Below, in pieces: positions 1 to 12,900 of a stretch of DNA of 36,080 nucleotides. The notes under the pieces are model-generated. The model was not told the origin of the DNA. It saw nothing but the letters and a program-made list of their open reading frames with translations, and did no database searches. Positions within the stretch are counted from its first letter, which is position 1, and the number at the start of each line of letters is the position of its first letter. A program made the translations under genes and the position numbers. Source of the stretch: Reclinomonas americana ATCC 50394 (taxonomy: Eukaryota; Jakobida; Jakobea; Jakobida); assembly GCA_048213135.1 (NCBI GenBank), contig PS015543.1:1-36080 (forward strand), in the 5' to 3' direction.

Positions 1-1
1 T

Positions 2-3000
2 CACGACTCGGGCGAGTTGAATCGAGCCAGTGCAGACCCTGTGACCAGCAGCATCAGTGCAGCGGATGATGATGATGATGACGACGATGACGATGATGAT
101 GACGCGAATCGTGCGGCCACGCCGCCGACCTTGGGTGGGATTCTCGACAGTGGTGAGTGAGCGAGATTTTCGCATCCTTGCATGTGTGTGTCACGCACTG
201 ATTTATCTTTGGCGCGGCGCAGCTGAGGCAGTCGTGGACGAGGACGTGGATGCGGGCTCGTCGCCGGCAGCTGACGATGAGGAGCCTGCGGTGGCTGCTC
301 GGCGCACCGACATTCCGCTCAAGTTCCAGGGTGCCTTGTCGTCGGGGTCGGATTCTGCTGCGCTGCGCGTGCAGTCGTCGCCGCGCCCATCGGCACGCAC
401 CGCCAAGGCGTCGACTCTCGCCACTCGACCCTTCACTCACGACGCCGACATGAAGTTGGAACTGACTGGCCAGCGTGTGGCGGTACCGACTCGCGTTGCA
501 CCAGCAGCACCAGCACCAACTCCTCCGCCTGCGTCATCGGCGTCATCGGCGGCCTCTGACGCAGCCTTTACTCCCTCCACCAAGATCGGCACTCGACCGG
601 TCAGCGCACGTCGTCGACCGTGGGAGAGAGTTGCGAGCGTGTGCCTTGACTGTCATTGGATCGAGCTTGATGTACTCAACTGGGTACGTCTCTCTCTCTC
701 TCTCTGTGTGTGTGTTTGTGTGTCTCTCTCTCTTCTCTCTCTCTCGCTCGTTCTCTCTCTCTCTGTCTCTCCCTCTCTCGCTCGTTCTCTCTCTCTCTCT
801 CTCTGTCTCTCCCTCTCTCGCTCTATCTCTCTCTCTCACTCTCTCTCTCGCTCTCTCTCTGTCTCTCGCTCTCGCTCTCTCTCTCTCTCTGTCTCTCTCT
901 CTCTCTTTCTCTCTCCGCGCTTGCAGGGTGGAGACAGCTCATCGGGCTTGGTACAAATGGACGACACGATGAAACTGGAGACGCTGGACGCGGCCTCGGC
1001 CTCGGCTGTGATTGCTGCTGGCGGTGAGAGAGTGACGCGCACGCAACACAATGTCCCCTTGCTCGACTTCTCCTGACACGCCCTCGCCAGTGGCTGCGTT
1101 GGCCAGTACCGCAACCGTACCGCCGGAGACACTTGCACCGTCACCAGCACCGTCTGCGACACCGGCGCCTACGCCAACGTCTGCTGCGGCTTCCGCTCGC
1201 CCCTCCAGCTCTGGTGGCCGTCGTCTGAAGGGTCTCGATCGTGCCGCTTCTGCCGACAAGTATCAGATGGAGCTGAAGGCTGCGGAGGTTGCGCCCACGC
1301 GCATTCAGCCAGCTGCCGCACCAGCACCTGCGGCCCCTGTGGTTGCTCCCGCCGCACCCGCCAAGGTGTCAATCGTGGAGACAGCAGCCGCTGCCGCCCC
1401 CGCCTCGGAAGATCCGCTCCCCGTGTTGCACGCGGCCGAGAGTCGACAGTCGTCAGCCAGGGATGGTATGTGAGAGACTGGCTTGTCATGACACAGCGCT
1501 GGCCTGTCGCTGATGTTGAATTCGTCACAATAGCCGCATCCATGGCCGCCATTGAATCGTCGCTGCGAGCCTCGATGCAACGCAAGGACGCCTCACCGGT
1601 GTTGTCCGAGTTGACACAAAAGCTGAGGTCGCTCGATCCGAAGAAGCAGGAGTACATGCTCAAGGTGCGTGTCTCGAATCGTCGTCTATGGTTCACACAC
1701 ACANNNNNNNNNNNNNNNNNNNNCCCTCACTCACTCCTCTGCAGATGCTGGAACGCATGGAGCAAGTGGACCTGCGCTCGTCCTCTGAATTCGAGATTCG
1801 TTTCCTCAGCAGCCTCATGGCCGAAACCGCCAAGAAGCGCAAGAGCAAGATGAAGGAGCTGAGTCTGTGTCTCAAGTCCACGTGGGGCAACGACCGCTAC
1901 ATTGGTCTCACCGAGGTGTGTGAGTCCGTGCAGTGGCATTGAGTCGCCTGCTTCCCCTCACAATACTGCAGGTGGAGGTCTACGATCGGTACGACCGCAA
2001 GGTGTATATTGCCGATCAATGGCTACGACTGCAGAATGCGGCACCGGCAGATGGCAATCTGGCGCGCGCCGAGCACACACTCACCAAGCTCGTGAATGGG
2101 AAATTCAGGGTGAGTCCAGCAATGGTGGTCAGTTGATCTGTGTAAATCGCTCACCGATGCACTCACTCGTCAGACCACTTCCGAGCGCAACATGTTTGCG
2201 ACCGACCTGCCGCCACCCGGCGCACCGCCGCTGCAGGTGATCATCTCCTTGCCGACGTCGGTGGAGGTGGCGTACTTGCGGTTGTGGAACTACAACAAGA
2301 CGGCGTCGGTGAGTGAGCAGTGTCGGCGGCAGTGATTCCTTTGCCAGCTGTCTGTTGACGCACGTGTGCACAGGAAATCAACAAGGGTGTGAAGGACATG
2401 GAGATTCTGCTGGACGGCAACTCTGTGTGGACAGGGTGCTTGCAGCGCGGCTGCGGAACGACACACATGGACTACTCCACGGTCGCTGTATTGAAACCGA
2501 CGGCTCGAACGGATGACACCGGCAGCGAATCGGAGCGCGAATCCGACGGAGTGGAGGGCAAGACCGACGAGGAAGACACGCGCCACACACGAACCGATGC
2601 CGACCGTGCTGCGTCAACCGACCTGTCCAATCGGCGGCGACAGGCGTTTGACTTTTTGGATCAGCAGCAAGTGGACAATCTGGCTGCCTCTGGTTGGTGC
2701 ACGCCCAAAGTGTATGTGTGCATTTTTTCCGAGGACTCACCTCCTCGATTCACATCGCAGCGGCGACTGCAACATCGCCCAAGAGCGAACTCGACCAGCG
2801 CTCCTTGCGACTGGCCAAGGCGCACGATCAGCTCATGTCAAACACAGTGGGTGACGCGACGGCGGGCGGTGTGCCGTCGTGGCTGATGGACCTGGCCTCC
2901 CACAGCGAGACAGGCGAGCGGCCAGACAGCGCCGCCCTCGACGACGACGTGATGATTGGCACTGTTGGAGCGGCGGGCCCGTCGTTCCGAGTGGGCGCCG

Positions 3001-6000
3001 ACGATGACGCCGACCCCCTCGGCTTGCAGGGTGACGCTGCGCAGGCACGACCAAGTGCGTCGTTATTCTCACACTCTCTTCTGTCTAGTCCACCTCGTCT
3101 AAATCTCGTTCTTTCCTCTTTCTGCGCAGCGTCGCGCTCCAAGAGGCGGCAACAGGCGAGTGGCTCTGAGGCTCACGGAGTGCCAGCTCCCATCTCCACC
3201 GCCGCCACGAGCACGGCGGCAGTGACCGGTGGCGTAGTAAGGTTACCGGCCGAGCCCGGAAGCCCAGACGATGCACTGTCCAAGTTCAAAAAATCGCAGG
3301 CAGCTCCTGCTGCTGCTGCTACTGCTACTGCCACCGAGACGGCGGAAAAGGCACGCGGAGCTCAAAAACCGGCGGCGCGCAAGCAGGACGCAGAGGCAAA
3401 CGAGACCGACGGCGGGCGCACGCTCGAGTCGCTCAATCGGGAGGCCGAACGGCAGTTGGAGGAGGCCAAACGCGACAAGCAGCAGCGTGTCCTCGAAAAG
3501 GCACACCAAGTCGCAGCTAATGTCGCCTCGGCTGTAGCGGCGTCGGTGCACACTGGCGGCGCATCGGAGAGCATCGTCGAGCCGTCGCCTCGTTGCGTTC
3601 CTTTTGTCGCACGCATCGATGTCGCAGTCACTGATGTGTGTGTGTGTGTGCTTCTTTGTACAGTCACCGAGAGCCGACAAGCAGCGGCAGCGGCAGCTGA
3701 AGCTGTTGGTGAGTGGGAGCATTGGGGAGAGCGAATTTTTATGCACGAGACACACTTCTCACTCTTGTGTGTTGCTGACAGATGGGAATGTGGAGAATGA
3801 CTTGCCGCTCGTGGAGTTGCGTAAGCGGTGTTGCGACACGAGTGGAGCGCGGTGCGCATACAACGTGCTCACTATTCTTCGCAGTCTGTCACCCGTTGTG
3901 ATTCCAGAGGAGCCATCGGGCCGCGTGCTCACCATCAAGATCTACTCCACGTGGGGTGATCCGTACTACGTCGGCATGACTGGCGTGGAGATTTTTGACA
4001 AACTCGGCAATGTTGTGCGCATCAACGATGTCGACAAGCAGGTGAGGGGGAAAGTTTGAGGTGTGCGTTCACGTTTTCTCACGGATCCTCGATCGCCACA
4101 GGTGACGGCCGATCCGTCGAGCATCAACGATCTGCCCGAGTATTCGGACGATCCGCGCACGATCGACAAGCTGTTTGACGGCGTCAACAAGACATGTGAC
4201 GACTTTCACATGTGGTTGGCGCCGTTCACCAAGGGCAAGACACACTCGGTCACCATTGACTTTACACGCAGTATTTCGCTCGGCATGATCCGCTTCTGGG
4301 TGCGTCTGTTCGCTCAGTGTGTGTTTGATGGAGGGAGTGCTGACGTTGGTGGTCACAGAATTACAACAAGAGTCGCATTCACTCGTTCCGTGGTGCTCGG
4401 CACTTGGCGATCGAGCTCGACTCGCTCACTGTATTCCGCGGCGAGATCTCGGCTGCCGACGGCAGCCTGCAGCGAGCCGAGGAGAAGGCAGAAGTTGTGT
4501 GACAGTCAATGGTCTCGTTGTTGTTGGCAAATCGACTGATTCCTGCCACTGTGCAACTGCAGTGCATTTTGTTTACGACGAAAGAGCGGACGATTCAGAC
4601 GATTGAGGCGTACGATTTGCGACGCTACGTGCGCCTGCAGGAGACGATGGAGGAAATTCAGGTCGGTTTTTCTTTTCTGACAGATTATGCTTCGCCGACA
4701 CTCACCACTCGTTGCATGAAAAGACCCTACAACAACAAGAAATCATTCGTGCCAGCGTGCCGAGACCACCAACTGCACAGTCGGAGAGATCACGTGACAT
4801 GCCGGTGCGATAAGCTTGCTGGCTGGCTCACTCCCTCCGCGTTCGTCCACCTCTCATCTGCGCTCCTCCCCTCCACAGCATGCATTCGACGTGGACGTGG
4901 TAACCGGAGGCAGACCACGAACGACTGCACAGGGTCCAACCATGCCGAGCGCTGCGGAGACTGCACGCTTGTTGTCGTCGGCGTATGGGCCTGAGCAGGA
5001 CACCATCATGGGCGCCTCGTCACTACGTCAGTTGGCGAATGACGCCACTGCCGTGTGCAAAGGCTCCTCGGTGCGGCTAGAACTGCTGGAGAGCTGGGGC
5101 GACCGCTATTATGTCGGTCTCACCGGCCTGCAAGTCCTCGTGGATGAAGGTCCGTGTGCCGCTTCTCAAGTGTCTTGTGCAGAGAGTGCGTCGCTCATTT
5201 TCTTGGTGTGTGCAGACTTGCGAGCGGCTCCTGTCACCATGAACGACCTGGAGGCCGCGCCGCGCGACATGAATGCGATTCCGGGGCATCGAGGAGATCC
5301 ACGCACACTGGACAAGTTGCGCGCTTCCGTGCTCCTTTGTCATTCACTCGCACACATCGCGCTCACTACGACGTCATTCATGCAGGCTGCTCGACAACAT
5401 CAACGTCACCGTGGACGACACGCACATGTGGCTGGTGCCGCAGACACTGTTGGAGTCGCGACCGTACATTCGAATCAAGTTGAACAGTCGGCAGTCCATC
5501 TACGGCCTGCGACTGTGGAACTACAATAAGAGCGTGGAGGACTCCTTCCGTGGTGTGAAGCGGATGCGCGTGTATGTGGACGACAAGCTGGTGACGCCAG
5601 AGGGCGGCGTGATTGTCAGAAAAGGTGAGTGTGGGCACGGTACTGTCGCCATGAGCTGAATACTGAATCCACCCCGTGCAGCACCGGGTCTGGATCTGTT
5701 TGACTTCTCGCAAGTGGTGCTCCTCAGTGCCAACGGCGACATCAAGGTACGCGTCACTCTCATGCTACTTTTTCTCGGTCGCCAAGAGTATTCATTCTCC
5801 GTGTGTTTGCATAGGGCGTGCTTCCGTACTCGCTGCTGCAACCCAGTGTGCGTGCGCACTACGTCGATCAGAACGCCAAGTACTCGCTGGAGCGTGGTGG
5901 TGGTCGCGAGCCGTGTCACAACTACGTCACGCCACTCAATCCTGTTGGCTGTTGCGTGCCGGTTGCCTTTCCTTTCCCCCTCCCGTCCATAGCTCACTGT

Positions 6001-6818
6001 GCGTCGCGCAGACGTGTTCAAATTTGTGCTGCGCACGACGTGGGGCGATCCGCACTACGTCGGGCTGAACGGCATCGAGTTGTTCGACTTGCGCGGCGAG
6101 CCAATTCCGCTCACCTACGCCAACATCATGGCCTTCCCCCGCAGCGTTTGCGACACGCCAGGCAATGCCGACGATGTGCGCACGGTGGACAAGCTCATCG
6201 ACGGCGTCAATAACACGTGGTCCGACGAGCACATGTGGCTGGCGCCGTACACCGTGGGCGAGGTACGTGTGGAGGAAGATGATTACCACTGCTGTTCTTG
6301 AGTGTTGCTCATCTCACTGCGCGCACGCGTAGGAGAACCTCCTGTTTGTGGTCTTCAACGAGCCGACGCCGGTGACCGCCATCAAAATGTGGAACTACGC
6401 CAAGACGCCGGAGCGTGGCGTGCAGGATTTTGAGTTGTACGTCGACGACCTGCTGGTGTACCAGGGAGCGCTGGTGCGATCGCCCGTGCAAGAGGGGCGC
6501 GCACCTCCACCCGACATGGCGCAGACGGTGTTCCTCACGAGGTGTCCCACGGTGACGGAGATTGTGGGCGGTCGCTCGGCGGCGGTCAAGGTGGGCACCA
6601 CGGCGCCGAAGAGCGCCATGATCCTCGGTGCCGGCTCCCGCGGTGCGGCTGGCGGCAGGCAGCAACAAGAGGCGGCGGTCGTGGAACAGGAAGTGCTGTT
6701 CTTCAATCAGCGCAAGTTGGAGCACGGCAAGCTCGTCGATCAGGCGCCAGTGCCAACAAGAACCGATTCGCTGGAGCGGCCGAGAACATCAGCCGGATCG
6801 CAGAAAACTGAGCTGTAA
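2..6818 (+). CDS. KATNIP-like protein (katanin-interacting, DUF4457 repeats), 5' partial
   Basis: In animals KATNIP (KIAA0556) binds microtubules and katanin at the ciliary base. Four related repeats of the DUF4457 type are seen, each with a motif like [18 protein letters not shown], a RT(I/L/V)DKL..(G/N)(V/I)N step, HMWL(A/V)P and (L/M)W-NYxK. They lie near 1875-2480, 3920-4490, 5060-5610 and 6010-6480. My model has 25 exons: 2-152, 223-683, 927-1023, 1091-1465, 1534-1664, 1745-1915, 1972-2109, 2174-2308, 2374-2692, 2761-3054, 3130-3591, 3664-3708, 3782-3815, 3885-4041, 4102-4299, 4359-4493, 4563-4661, 4724-4804, 4879-5149, 5216-5315, 5386-5624, 5682-5746, 5815-5950, 6012-6262, 6333-6818. 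They sum to 1677 codons including the stop. The part before 1500 is low complexity (13 Asp in a row at 65-103, then Ala/Pro/Ser-rich). The N-terminus lies outside the window. Family assignment is strong; exact function here is inferred. Confidence 0.88.
684..926 (+). repeat. CT-rich microsatellite inside a KATNIP-like intron
   Basis: A long imperfect (CT)n/(TCTG)n tract fills this 243-bp intron, between a GTACGT donor at 684 and a TTGCAG acceptor ending at 926. The intron is a multiple of three and has no in-frame stop, so an automatic caller could read it as a Ser/Leu-rich insert. It is about three times longer than most introns here, and the tract sits where a polypyrimidine tract would be. 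Confidence 0.75.
1704..1723. other. assembly gap (20 N) within an intron
   Basis: Twenty N, the standard placeholder for a gap of unknown size. It lies in the intron 1665-1744, next to a short CA run, so no coding sequence of the KATNIP-like gene need be missing. Confidence 0.95.
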
Positions 6819-6984
6819 ATGAGAAAGTACGATACTATAGCTGAAGTTTGCACAATCAGGGATTCCTCTTGCTTGATTGGTCAATTGCCGTGATGGGCGA
6901 CCATGACACGCGCTTGTCGTTGTGCCGATGTCACCGACACCCATCATCACCGTTTGAGCAGCGAGAGCGCAGTGTCGGAGGGAG
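6819..6984. other. intergenic, 166 bp
   Basis: This short spacer lies between the stop of the KATNIP-like gene and the start codon of the next gene on the same strand. It must hold the 3' end of one transcript and the promoter of the other. I see no clear TATA box, repeat or RNA gene in it. Confidence 0.6.
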
Positions 6985-9900
6985 ATGGCGGCCGCCGCCA
7001 GTGAGGAAACGCGCGTGACCTCGTTTGTCCGCGTCGATCAAGTGTACGAGCACTTGACAGAGGTAGCCCTCTCACACACATAAAGAGAGAGAGCAAGTCA
7101 CTTACTTTCTCCTTCACACACACACAGATCTTTGACGCGCTCTTCCAAGAACGAGTTGCGTTGGACGCTCACAATGAGTGTGTCTCTCCCTCACTTTCCG
7201 CCTCACACACTCTCCTTCTTTTGCCTTGCAGGTCACTCTGCAAAAGTATGAAGAGGCCGAAGTCATCGAACGATTGTCTGAGTCGGTGCAGGCGCACGTG
7301 CAGGTGGCTATTGATGACAAGGTGCTCTTACCCTCCAAGTGCTCTCTGTCACCTCTCAGCTCGCTCATTGATTGGTGTTGTGAATAAGCTCGAGCATTAC
7401 ACGGCCGAGTTTCTCGTCGGAAGCAATCGGTTCGGCGTGGAGGAGGTTCTGCCAATCCCCGATGTGTTCCGCCAGTCACTGGACGCGCAGCGCAAAGAGA
7501 ACGCGGTCTGCCTCTCTCTCTGAAACACTGTCTCTCTCACTTTGTCGCTCACGCCTCTGTCTCCAGGAGCTGAAGAAGAAGATGTCGACGCAGGACTCGG
7601 TCATTGATCGCATGCACAATCGCATTGAGAAAGTCACCGATGCGGTGCGTCCCCTGAGACCCTGTATATATATGTGTGTGTGTTGGATGCTCATCACGGT
7701 GGCAAACAGATTGACGAGGTGCGCAAGACGCTGTACAAGGAGAACTGTTTCTTTCGTGAGCGGCTGGGATACGGGCCAGACTCGACGGCCGGTGGCGATG
7801 TGTTTACAATGTTGCACTTGGCGTTTGCGGAGTTTGGCGACGATGGGCCCGACGAGCAGGATCTCGATGCACACTTTCGTGCGCAAGTGCAGGATCTGCT
7901 GTTCAAGAAGACGCAGGAGGTGGAGAGCGAGAAGGCCAGTTTGATTCGGTATCAGAGTGAGCAGGCCAAGAAGCGCCAGCAGGCCTTCACCTCCGCACTC
8001 GAGGAGAAGGCGGCTCGTGTGCTGGAGTTGGAGAGCCTGCTCGATCGCATGCTGTCGGAGTCGTACGGCGGGCAGGCGGAGACGGCCGACCTCGAGATCC
8101 AGACCGAGGGTGTTCCATGGGGGTACGTGGCTCTGAGTTTGGCCACCGCCTCTCCCTGGCCCGACTGACTGACATGTTCGCAGCGAGGAGGTCGAGGTGC
8201 AAACAGACCCGTGGGAACCGGAGCCGGTGATTGTGGAGAAGTTGATTGTGGTGGAGCGACGTGTCGATGTGGGAGCAGCTGCGGCGGCGCAGCTGGGCAC
8301 CGCGAGTGCGGACGACTCGCCGGCCACCGACATGGTGCCGCTCGACGCCTTTGTCTCTGCACAGGAACAGCTGGCCGAGGCCAAGGAGCAGGTGAACAAG
8401 GTGACGCAGGAGCTGGAGCTCGTGCGTCGTGACATGCGCGACGCGGCTGAGCGTAGTCGACGACAAATCGATAAGCTCAAGGCGGACTCCAAGCGCGCCG
8501 GCAAGCCTCCGTCCTCTGCTCCGGCCCGCAAGTCTCACACCGACAGTTCCGTGGAGGCTGAGAGCGACGATGCGGAGGCCGACGATGAACCGGAGACGGC
8601 GTCAGAGCCGGAGCAGCCGCGCTTCACCACGCCCAAGGAGGCCATCACGTACGAACAGAAGAAGTTTGCGGAGATGGAGAGCACTCTGCGCAACGATATT
8701 GCGACGGTGCGCAGCGACAAGGATCGCGAGATTGCACAGCTGCGGGAGCAGCTGCGCGCCAGTGAGCAAGGTTTGAGCAGTGTTGATGTCCTTCTGTGTT
8801 TTCTTTCTTCTCCTCACCAATTTCATGTGCAGCGGCGCAAGCGGTGAACACCGAGCTCAACGCCACGCAGTCGGCGGCCACCAAACAGCAACAAGAGGTG
8901 GCGAAGCTGCAGGCGGACCTCGCCAATGCACGACAGCAGGCTGCTGATTTGGTTTCGGCCGCCGCCCGTCGCGCGGCCATGACCAAGTCCGCCGGCTCCA
9001 CTGCCTCACTCGCGCGCACCTCTGCCTCCGCCGGGCATGACAGCCACGGGAGTGCCGACATGCCAGAGGACGACGATGACGATGTGCCGGTTCCCCTCTC
9101 GGCACCCGCGCCCATTGATTTGGATCTGGACGAGGCCACTGCTCCGGTGGCGCATGATGACGAGCCCGACATTATCGCTTCGCCCATGACACCGGTGAGG
9201 TGGAGGGCGGAGAGAAGAATGGGGAAAAGAGCTATCGCCGCTTACCTTTCTGCTCGCAGAACACACCCATGGCCTTCCGGGCAGCTTCGCCAACTGCAGC
9301 CCTGGCGCAGCACATCAAGCCAGTGAGTTTGACCATGAAGGAACTGCAACGCACAATGCTGGTGCACGCTTGCCGCACAGCTGCCGCCGTGTCGCTGCAG
9401 CGACGGGTGGCTAAATTGCATGGTGCCAACGCACCATCCACTGGCACGGTGTCGTTGGTGTGCGTCGCGGTGGAAAACGCTTCCGATTTGGTTTGTCTGT
9501 CGTGGTACTCTCTCACGCAGCTGCGCTCGTCGATGTGTGACTGACAACGACTGCCCACAGTGGAATGAGTGCCCGGGAGCCATGTTCCAGGCGACGCTGA
9601 TGTCGGGCGAGATTATGGTTCACCAATTGGGTCAGGTGCGTAAGGAGGCAGAGGGACGTGCTGCTCCCACTCTCAGTGCTCACTATTCCTGCATCGCAGT
9701 GCAATGGATTCATGGCCAGAAGTGATGCCGGCCGGCCGGTTATGGTGTTCCGCACGCTGGTCGACGCCATGAACTTTTGTCTGCGAACTCAGGTGTGTTC
9801 TCGCGCGCACAATATCGCCGTCTTGTGCATTCTTACTGATCACCTTGGCAGCTGGCGCATGTGGCCGCGGAATGGCCCGAGCCCATATTACATTCGAGCT

Positions 9901-12900
9901 TGTGCCCGCTCGTGTCGTCCGCCTCGGCCTCTTCCAAGTTGCGTTGCTCCGTGTGATGCACGCCGATAGTCTTGTCACACTCACTCTCCTCGTGCAGATC
10001 GGCGTTCCGTGGCTTGCGGTTGCGCATGGCGGTCCACACCGACACCGCAGTGATTGCGCCGGACGTGTCGTCCGGCTTGGTGGTTGTCGGCGGTGACATT
10101 CAGCCATTCTGCACGCAGCTTACCGGTTTGCGAGGATTCCCCTTTTGCACTTGAGTGTTTGGTTCTCACTCCCGGATCGTCTGGCAGATGTGGCATTCGG
10201 CGGTCAGATTGTGCTCAGCAGCACAGTGGCGAGTGCCGTGCGCAACGGCAGTGGCACGACCGGGCTTGATTTCTCACTCACCGTCAAGCCGCACAGCCGG
10301 CAGCTGCAGGCACGCTTGCCTTGCCATCCACGCGCTGCAGCACTCAGTCACTCACTCACTCACTCACTTGGTGTGTACCTCTTCGCGCAGCTTCTGAGTG
10401 CCATGGAGTCACCCGATGCGATGCTGCTGGTGCCCGGCGAGTTGGCACACCGCAAGTTTGAACCTGTATCACCGGTGCCGGTCGCACTACGCGATATGCA
10501 AAATCCGATTCAGGAGCTGTACTGCATCCAGCGAGCGTGGGAGAATGCGCAACACGATCTGAGGTGTGCAATTACTTATGGTCGTCTCGTTGATCAGCGA
10601 CTGGTTCTGATTCATCTGTCCAGGAAACTCATTGCTGCCGCGCGGAGCGAGCCTGAGGTCCTGCGCGAACGTCAGCTGCACGACATGGCGGTGCTGCTCG
10701 AGAGGCTGCTGAGTACGGTGGCGGATGTGGGGATGCAGGGAAGGTTTGTGAGCGCTCAACTGATGTCGCGATGCATTGCTGGCACACTCACCCCTCTGCG
10801 CAGCGTCGTGGAGCATGGAGGCACAGTACCGCCTGGCTCTGAATCACAACTCCAGGTGCAACCACAACAACAACTTCTGCAGCAGCCGCGATCTGGTCGA
10901 GGACCGGGTGGAAATATGGTGGAGGTTGGCACTCACCTGCCTCTGTATTGTTCAATTATTCGTGGCGTGTATTTCTCACCCGCACCATCGCACAGACTGC
11001 CTCGTCGCCGATTCACGTCATGCTGAGTGGTCGCATACCGGCAACAGATCCCTACGGCATTCCGTATTCTTCGTCGACCGATGATTTGCTGGATCACTCG
11101 GTGCGTTCGTGTGGGGCGAGTTGCACACGCACACACATGTTATCGCTAACTGGTGATTCGTTCTGTGGGTGCGGCAGTCGGTGAATTCCATGCCGCAGTA
11201 CGATGCACGAGATGTTGCGTGCGATGAAAAGTGTCTGTTCCGCCTTGTTGCCAGCTTGCTTCCTCACCATGTTGCACACAACAGGCTGGCTCCTCTCCCA
11301 TGCCGCGTGCCGATCAGCGAGATGTTGCGATTTCAGTCCGCGCGTGCTTCGTTGTGTGCTGTTGCAGCTCACTTTCAATCCATGCAGGCCATGCTCTCAC
11401 CGATGAGTTTCGACAATGGTGATGCCGGCAGCTTGAGTGACGGATCGTACTTGCCGCCATCTCCCATGGCGATGCGACGGCGAAGCCTGGAGACAGCGTC
11501 GCCACACGCGCTCATTGAGGGCCAGCCGGCCGATGATGATCAGTCGGCTGCTTTCGAGAGTGGCAGCGAGCAGGTCGACAGTGTGGCAGACGGCAGTCAA
11601 GAACACGAGGCTGGACCCTCGCGCTGGCGCAATGCACCCGGCATGCTGCGCACGACGGGAGTTTCGTGCCATTATTTGTTCTCAGTATTATATTTCTACC
11701 CTTTTGCAGTTGCTCACGGCATGTTTGCATGTGTAGGATGACTGGGCCGATTTCTCAAGTGGCCCTCCAAGGTTTGTCCTTGCGCTCTCCAGTGCTGTCG
11801 AATGAACTCACTGACTGACCTCGTCACAGTGAGCCACTGTTCTCCTATCCGGTACCGAACTCGGCGGTGCGGGATTCGGCGCGCTCAGTACCCATGTCGC
11901 ACCAGTCGTCGTCTCCGATTGCCGCCGTGCAGCCTTCGTCGGGACGCCGTGGCATCGACACTGTGTCGGCTGTGTCGCTGGAGGACCATGATGTGCCGGC
12001 GGAGGAGGATGCGCACCTGGCGCACAACAAGAGACCGCTGAGTTCACCGGGTCACATTATCGCGCTGCTGCGTGCCACGAACGCCGCCGAGCAGCAACAG
12101 CAAATGCTGCTGCAGCAAAACCAAGTGTCGTCCTCCGCTCGCGGCTCTGGTCGGCGCCAAAAGGACACGTCGAAGATCGACGAGGAGCAAGACACGGTGC
12201 AGTCGCCGTCGTCACAGCACCAGCAGCAACTGCAACAACGTGCTTCCGCCGGTCGCTACCACCGCGTACAGCGCAGCGTATCACCGCTCTCACAAGCACG
12301 ACAGCTGTCGCAAGTCGACACGTTTGGGCTGGCGGCTACCACCTCCACGGGCGAGGTGGTGGTGCCGCCGCACACGTGGGACTACGTACGGACGGCGCTG
12401 ATGTACATGGTGCAAGATTACGAGAAGATCGCGGAGAGAGCAGGCGAACCGGAGGAAAAGTGGAGGCGCAAACTGGACGCGGCGCGGCAGGCGCTGACGC
12501 TCGTCATGAATCCACTTCCAGGGTACGTCGAATTGGTGGCGAGGGGGGCAAGTGTTTGCTTGTCTGGTCACTGACGTGCATTGTTTGTGTGTACGTGTAC
12601 GTGTACACAGGGCGAACCCAATCTCCCTTCCCAGCGACAGCAAGATCACACACGCTGCCGATCTTCTCGGTCCACCGCACTGGTGGGACGTGGCAAAACG
12701 AGCCACAACACCACCGGCCGCCGTCGACGAGTTGCTGCCGTCGGCCGACTCGCAGCAGAGTGAGGCGCTGCAGAGATTGGCGGAAGAGCGGCGCAAACTG
12801 CACGAGCGACGCGTGCAGCTGACGTTGCGTTGTGTTGACGGAAGAGGTGGTTGCTGTGTTCATTTTTTTTTGCTGATTTCGTGTTGTCGTCTCAGGGAGG

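Noticed and set aside
689-918. Long Ser/Leu-rich open frames through the CT repeat
   Set aside because: They are translations of a microsatellite inside an intron with good splice sites at 684 and 926; skipping it keeps the frame.
10776-10970. Alternative frame MEAQYRLALNHNS in the cyclase-fold gene
   Set aside because: It cannot be joined in phase to the exon starting at 10996 with an acceptable donor, whereas the Gln-rich frame can.
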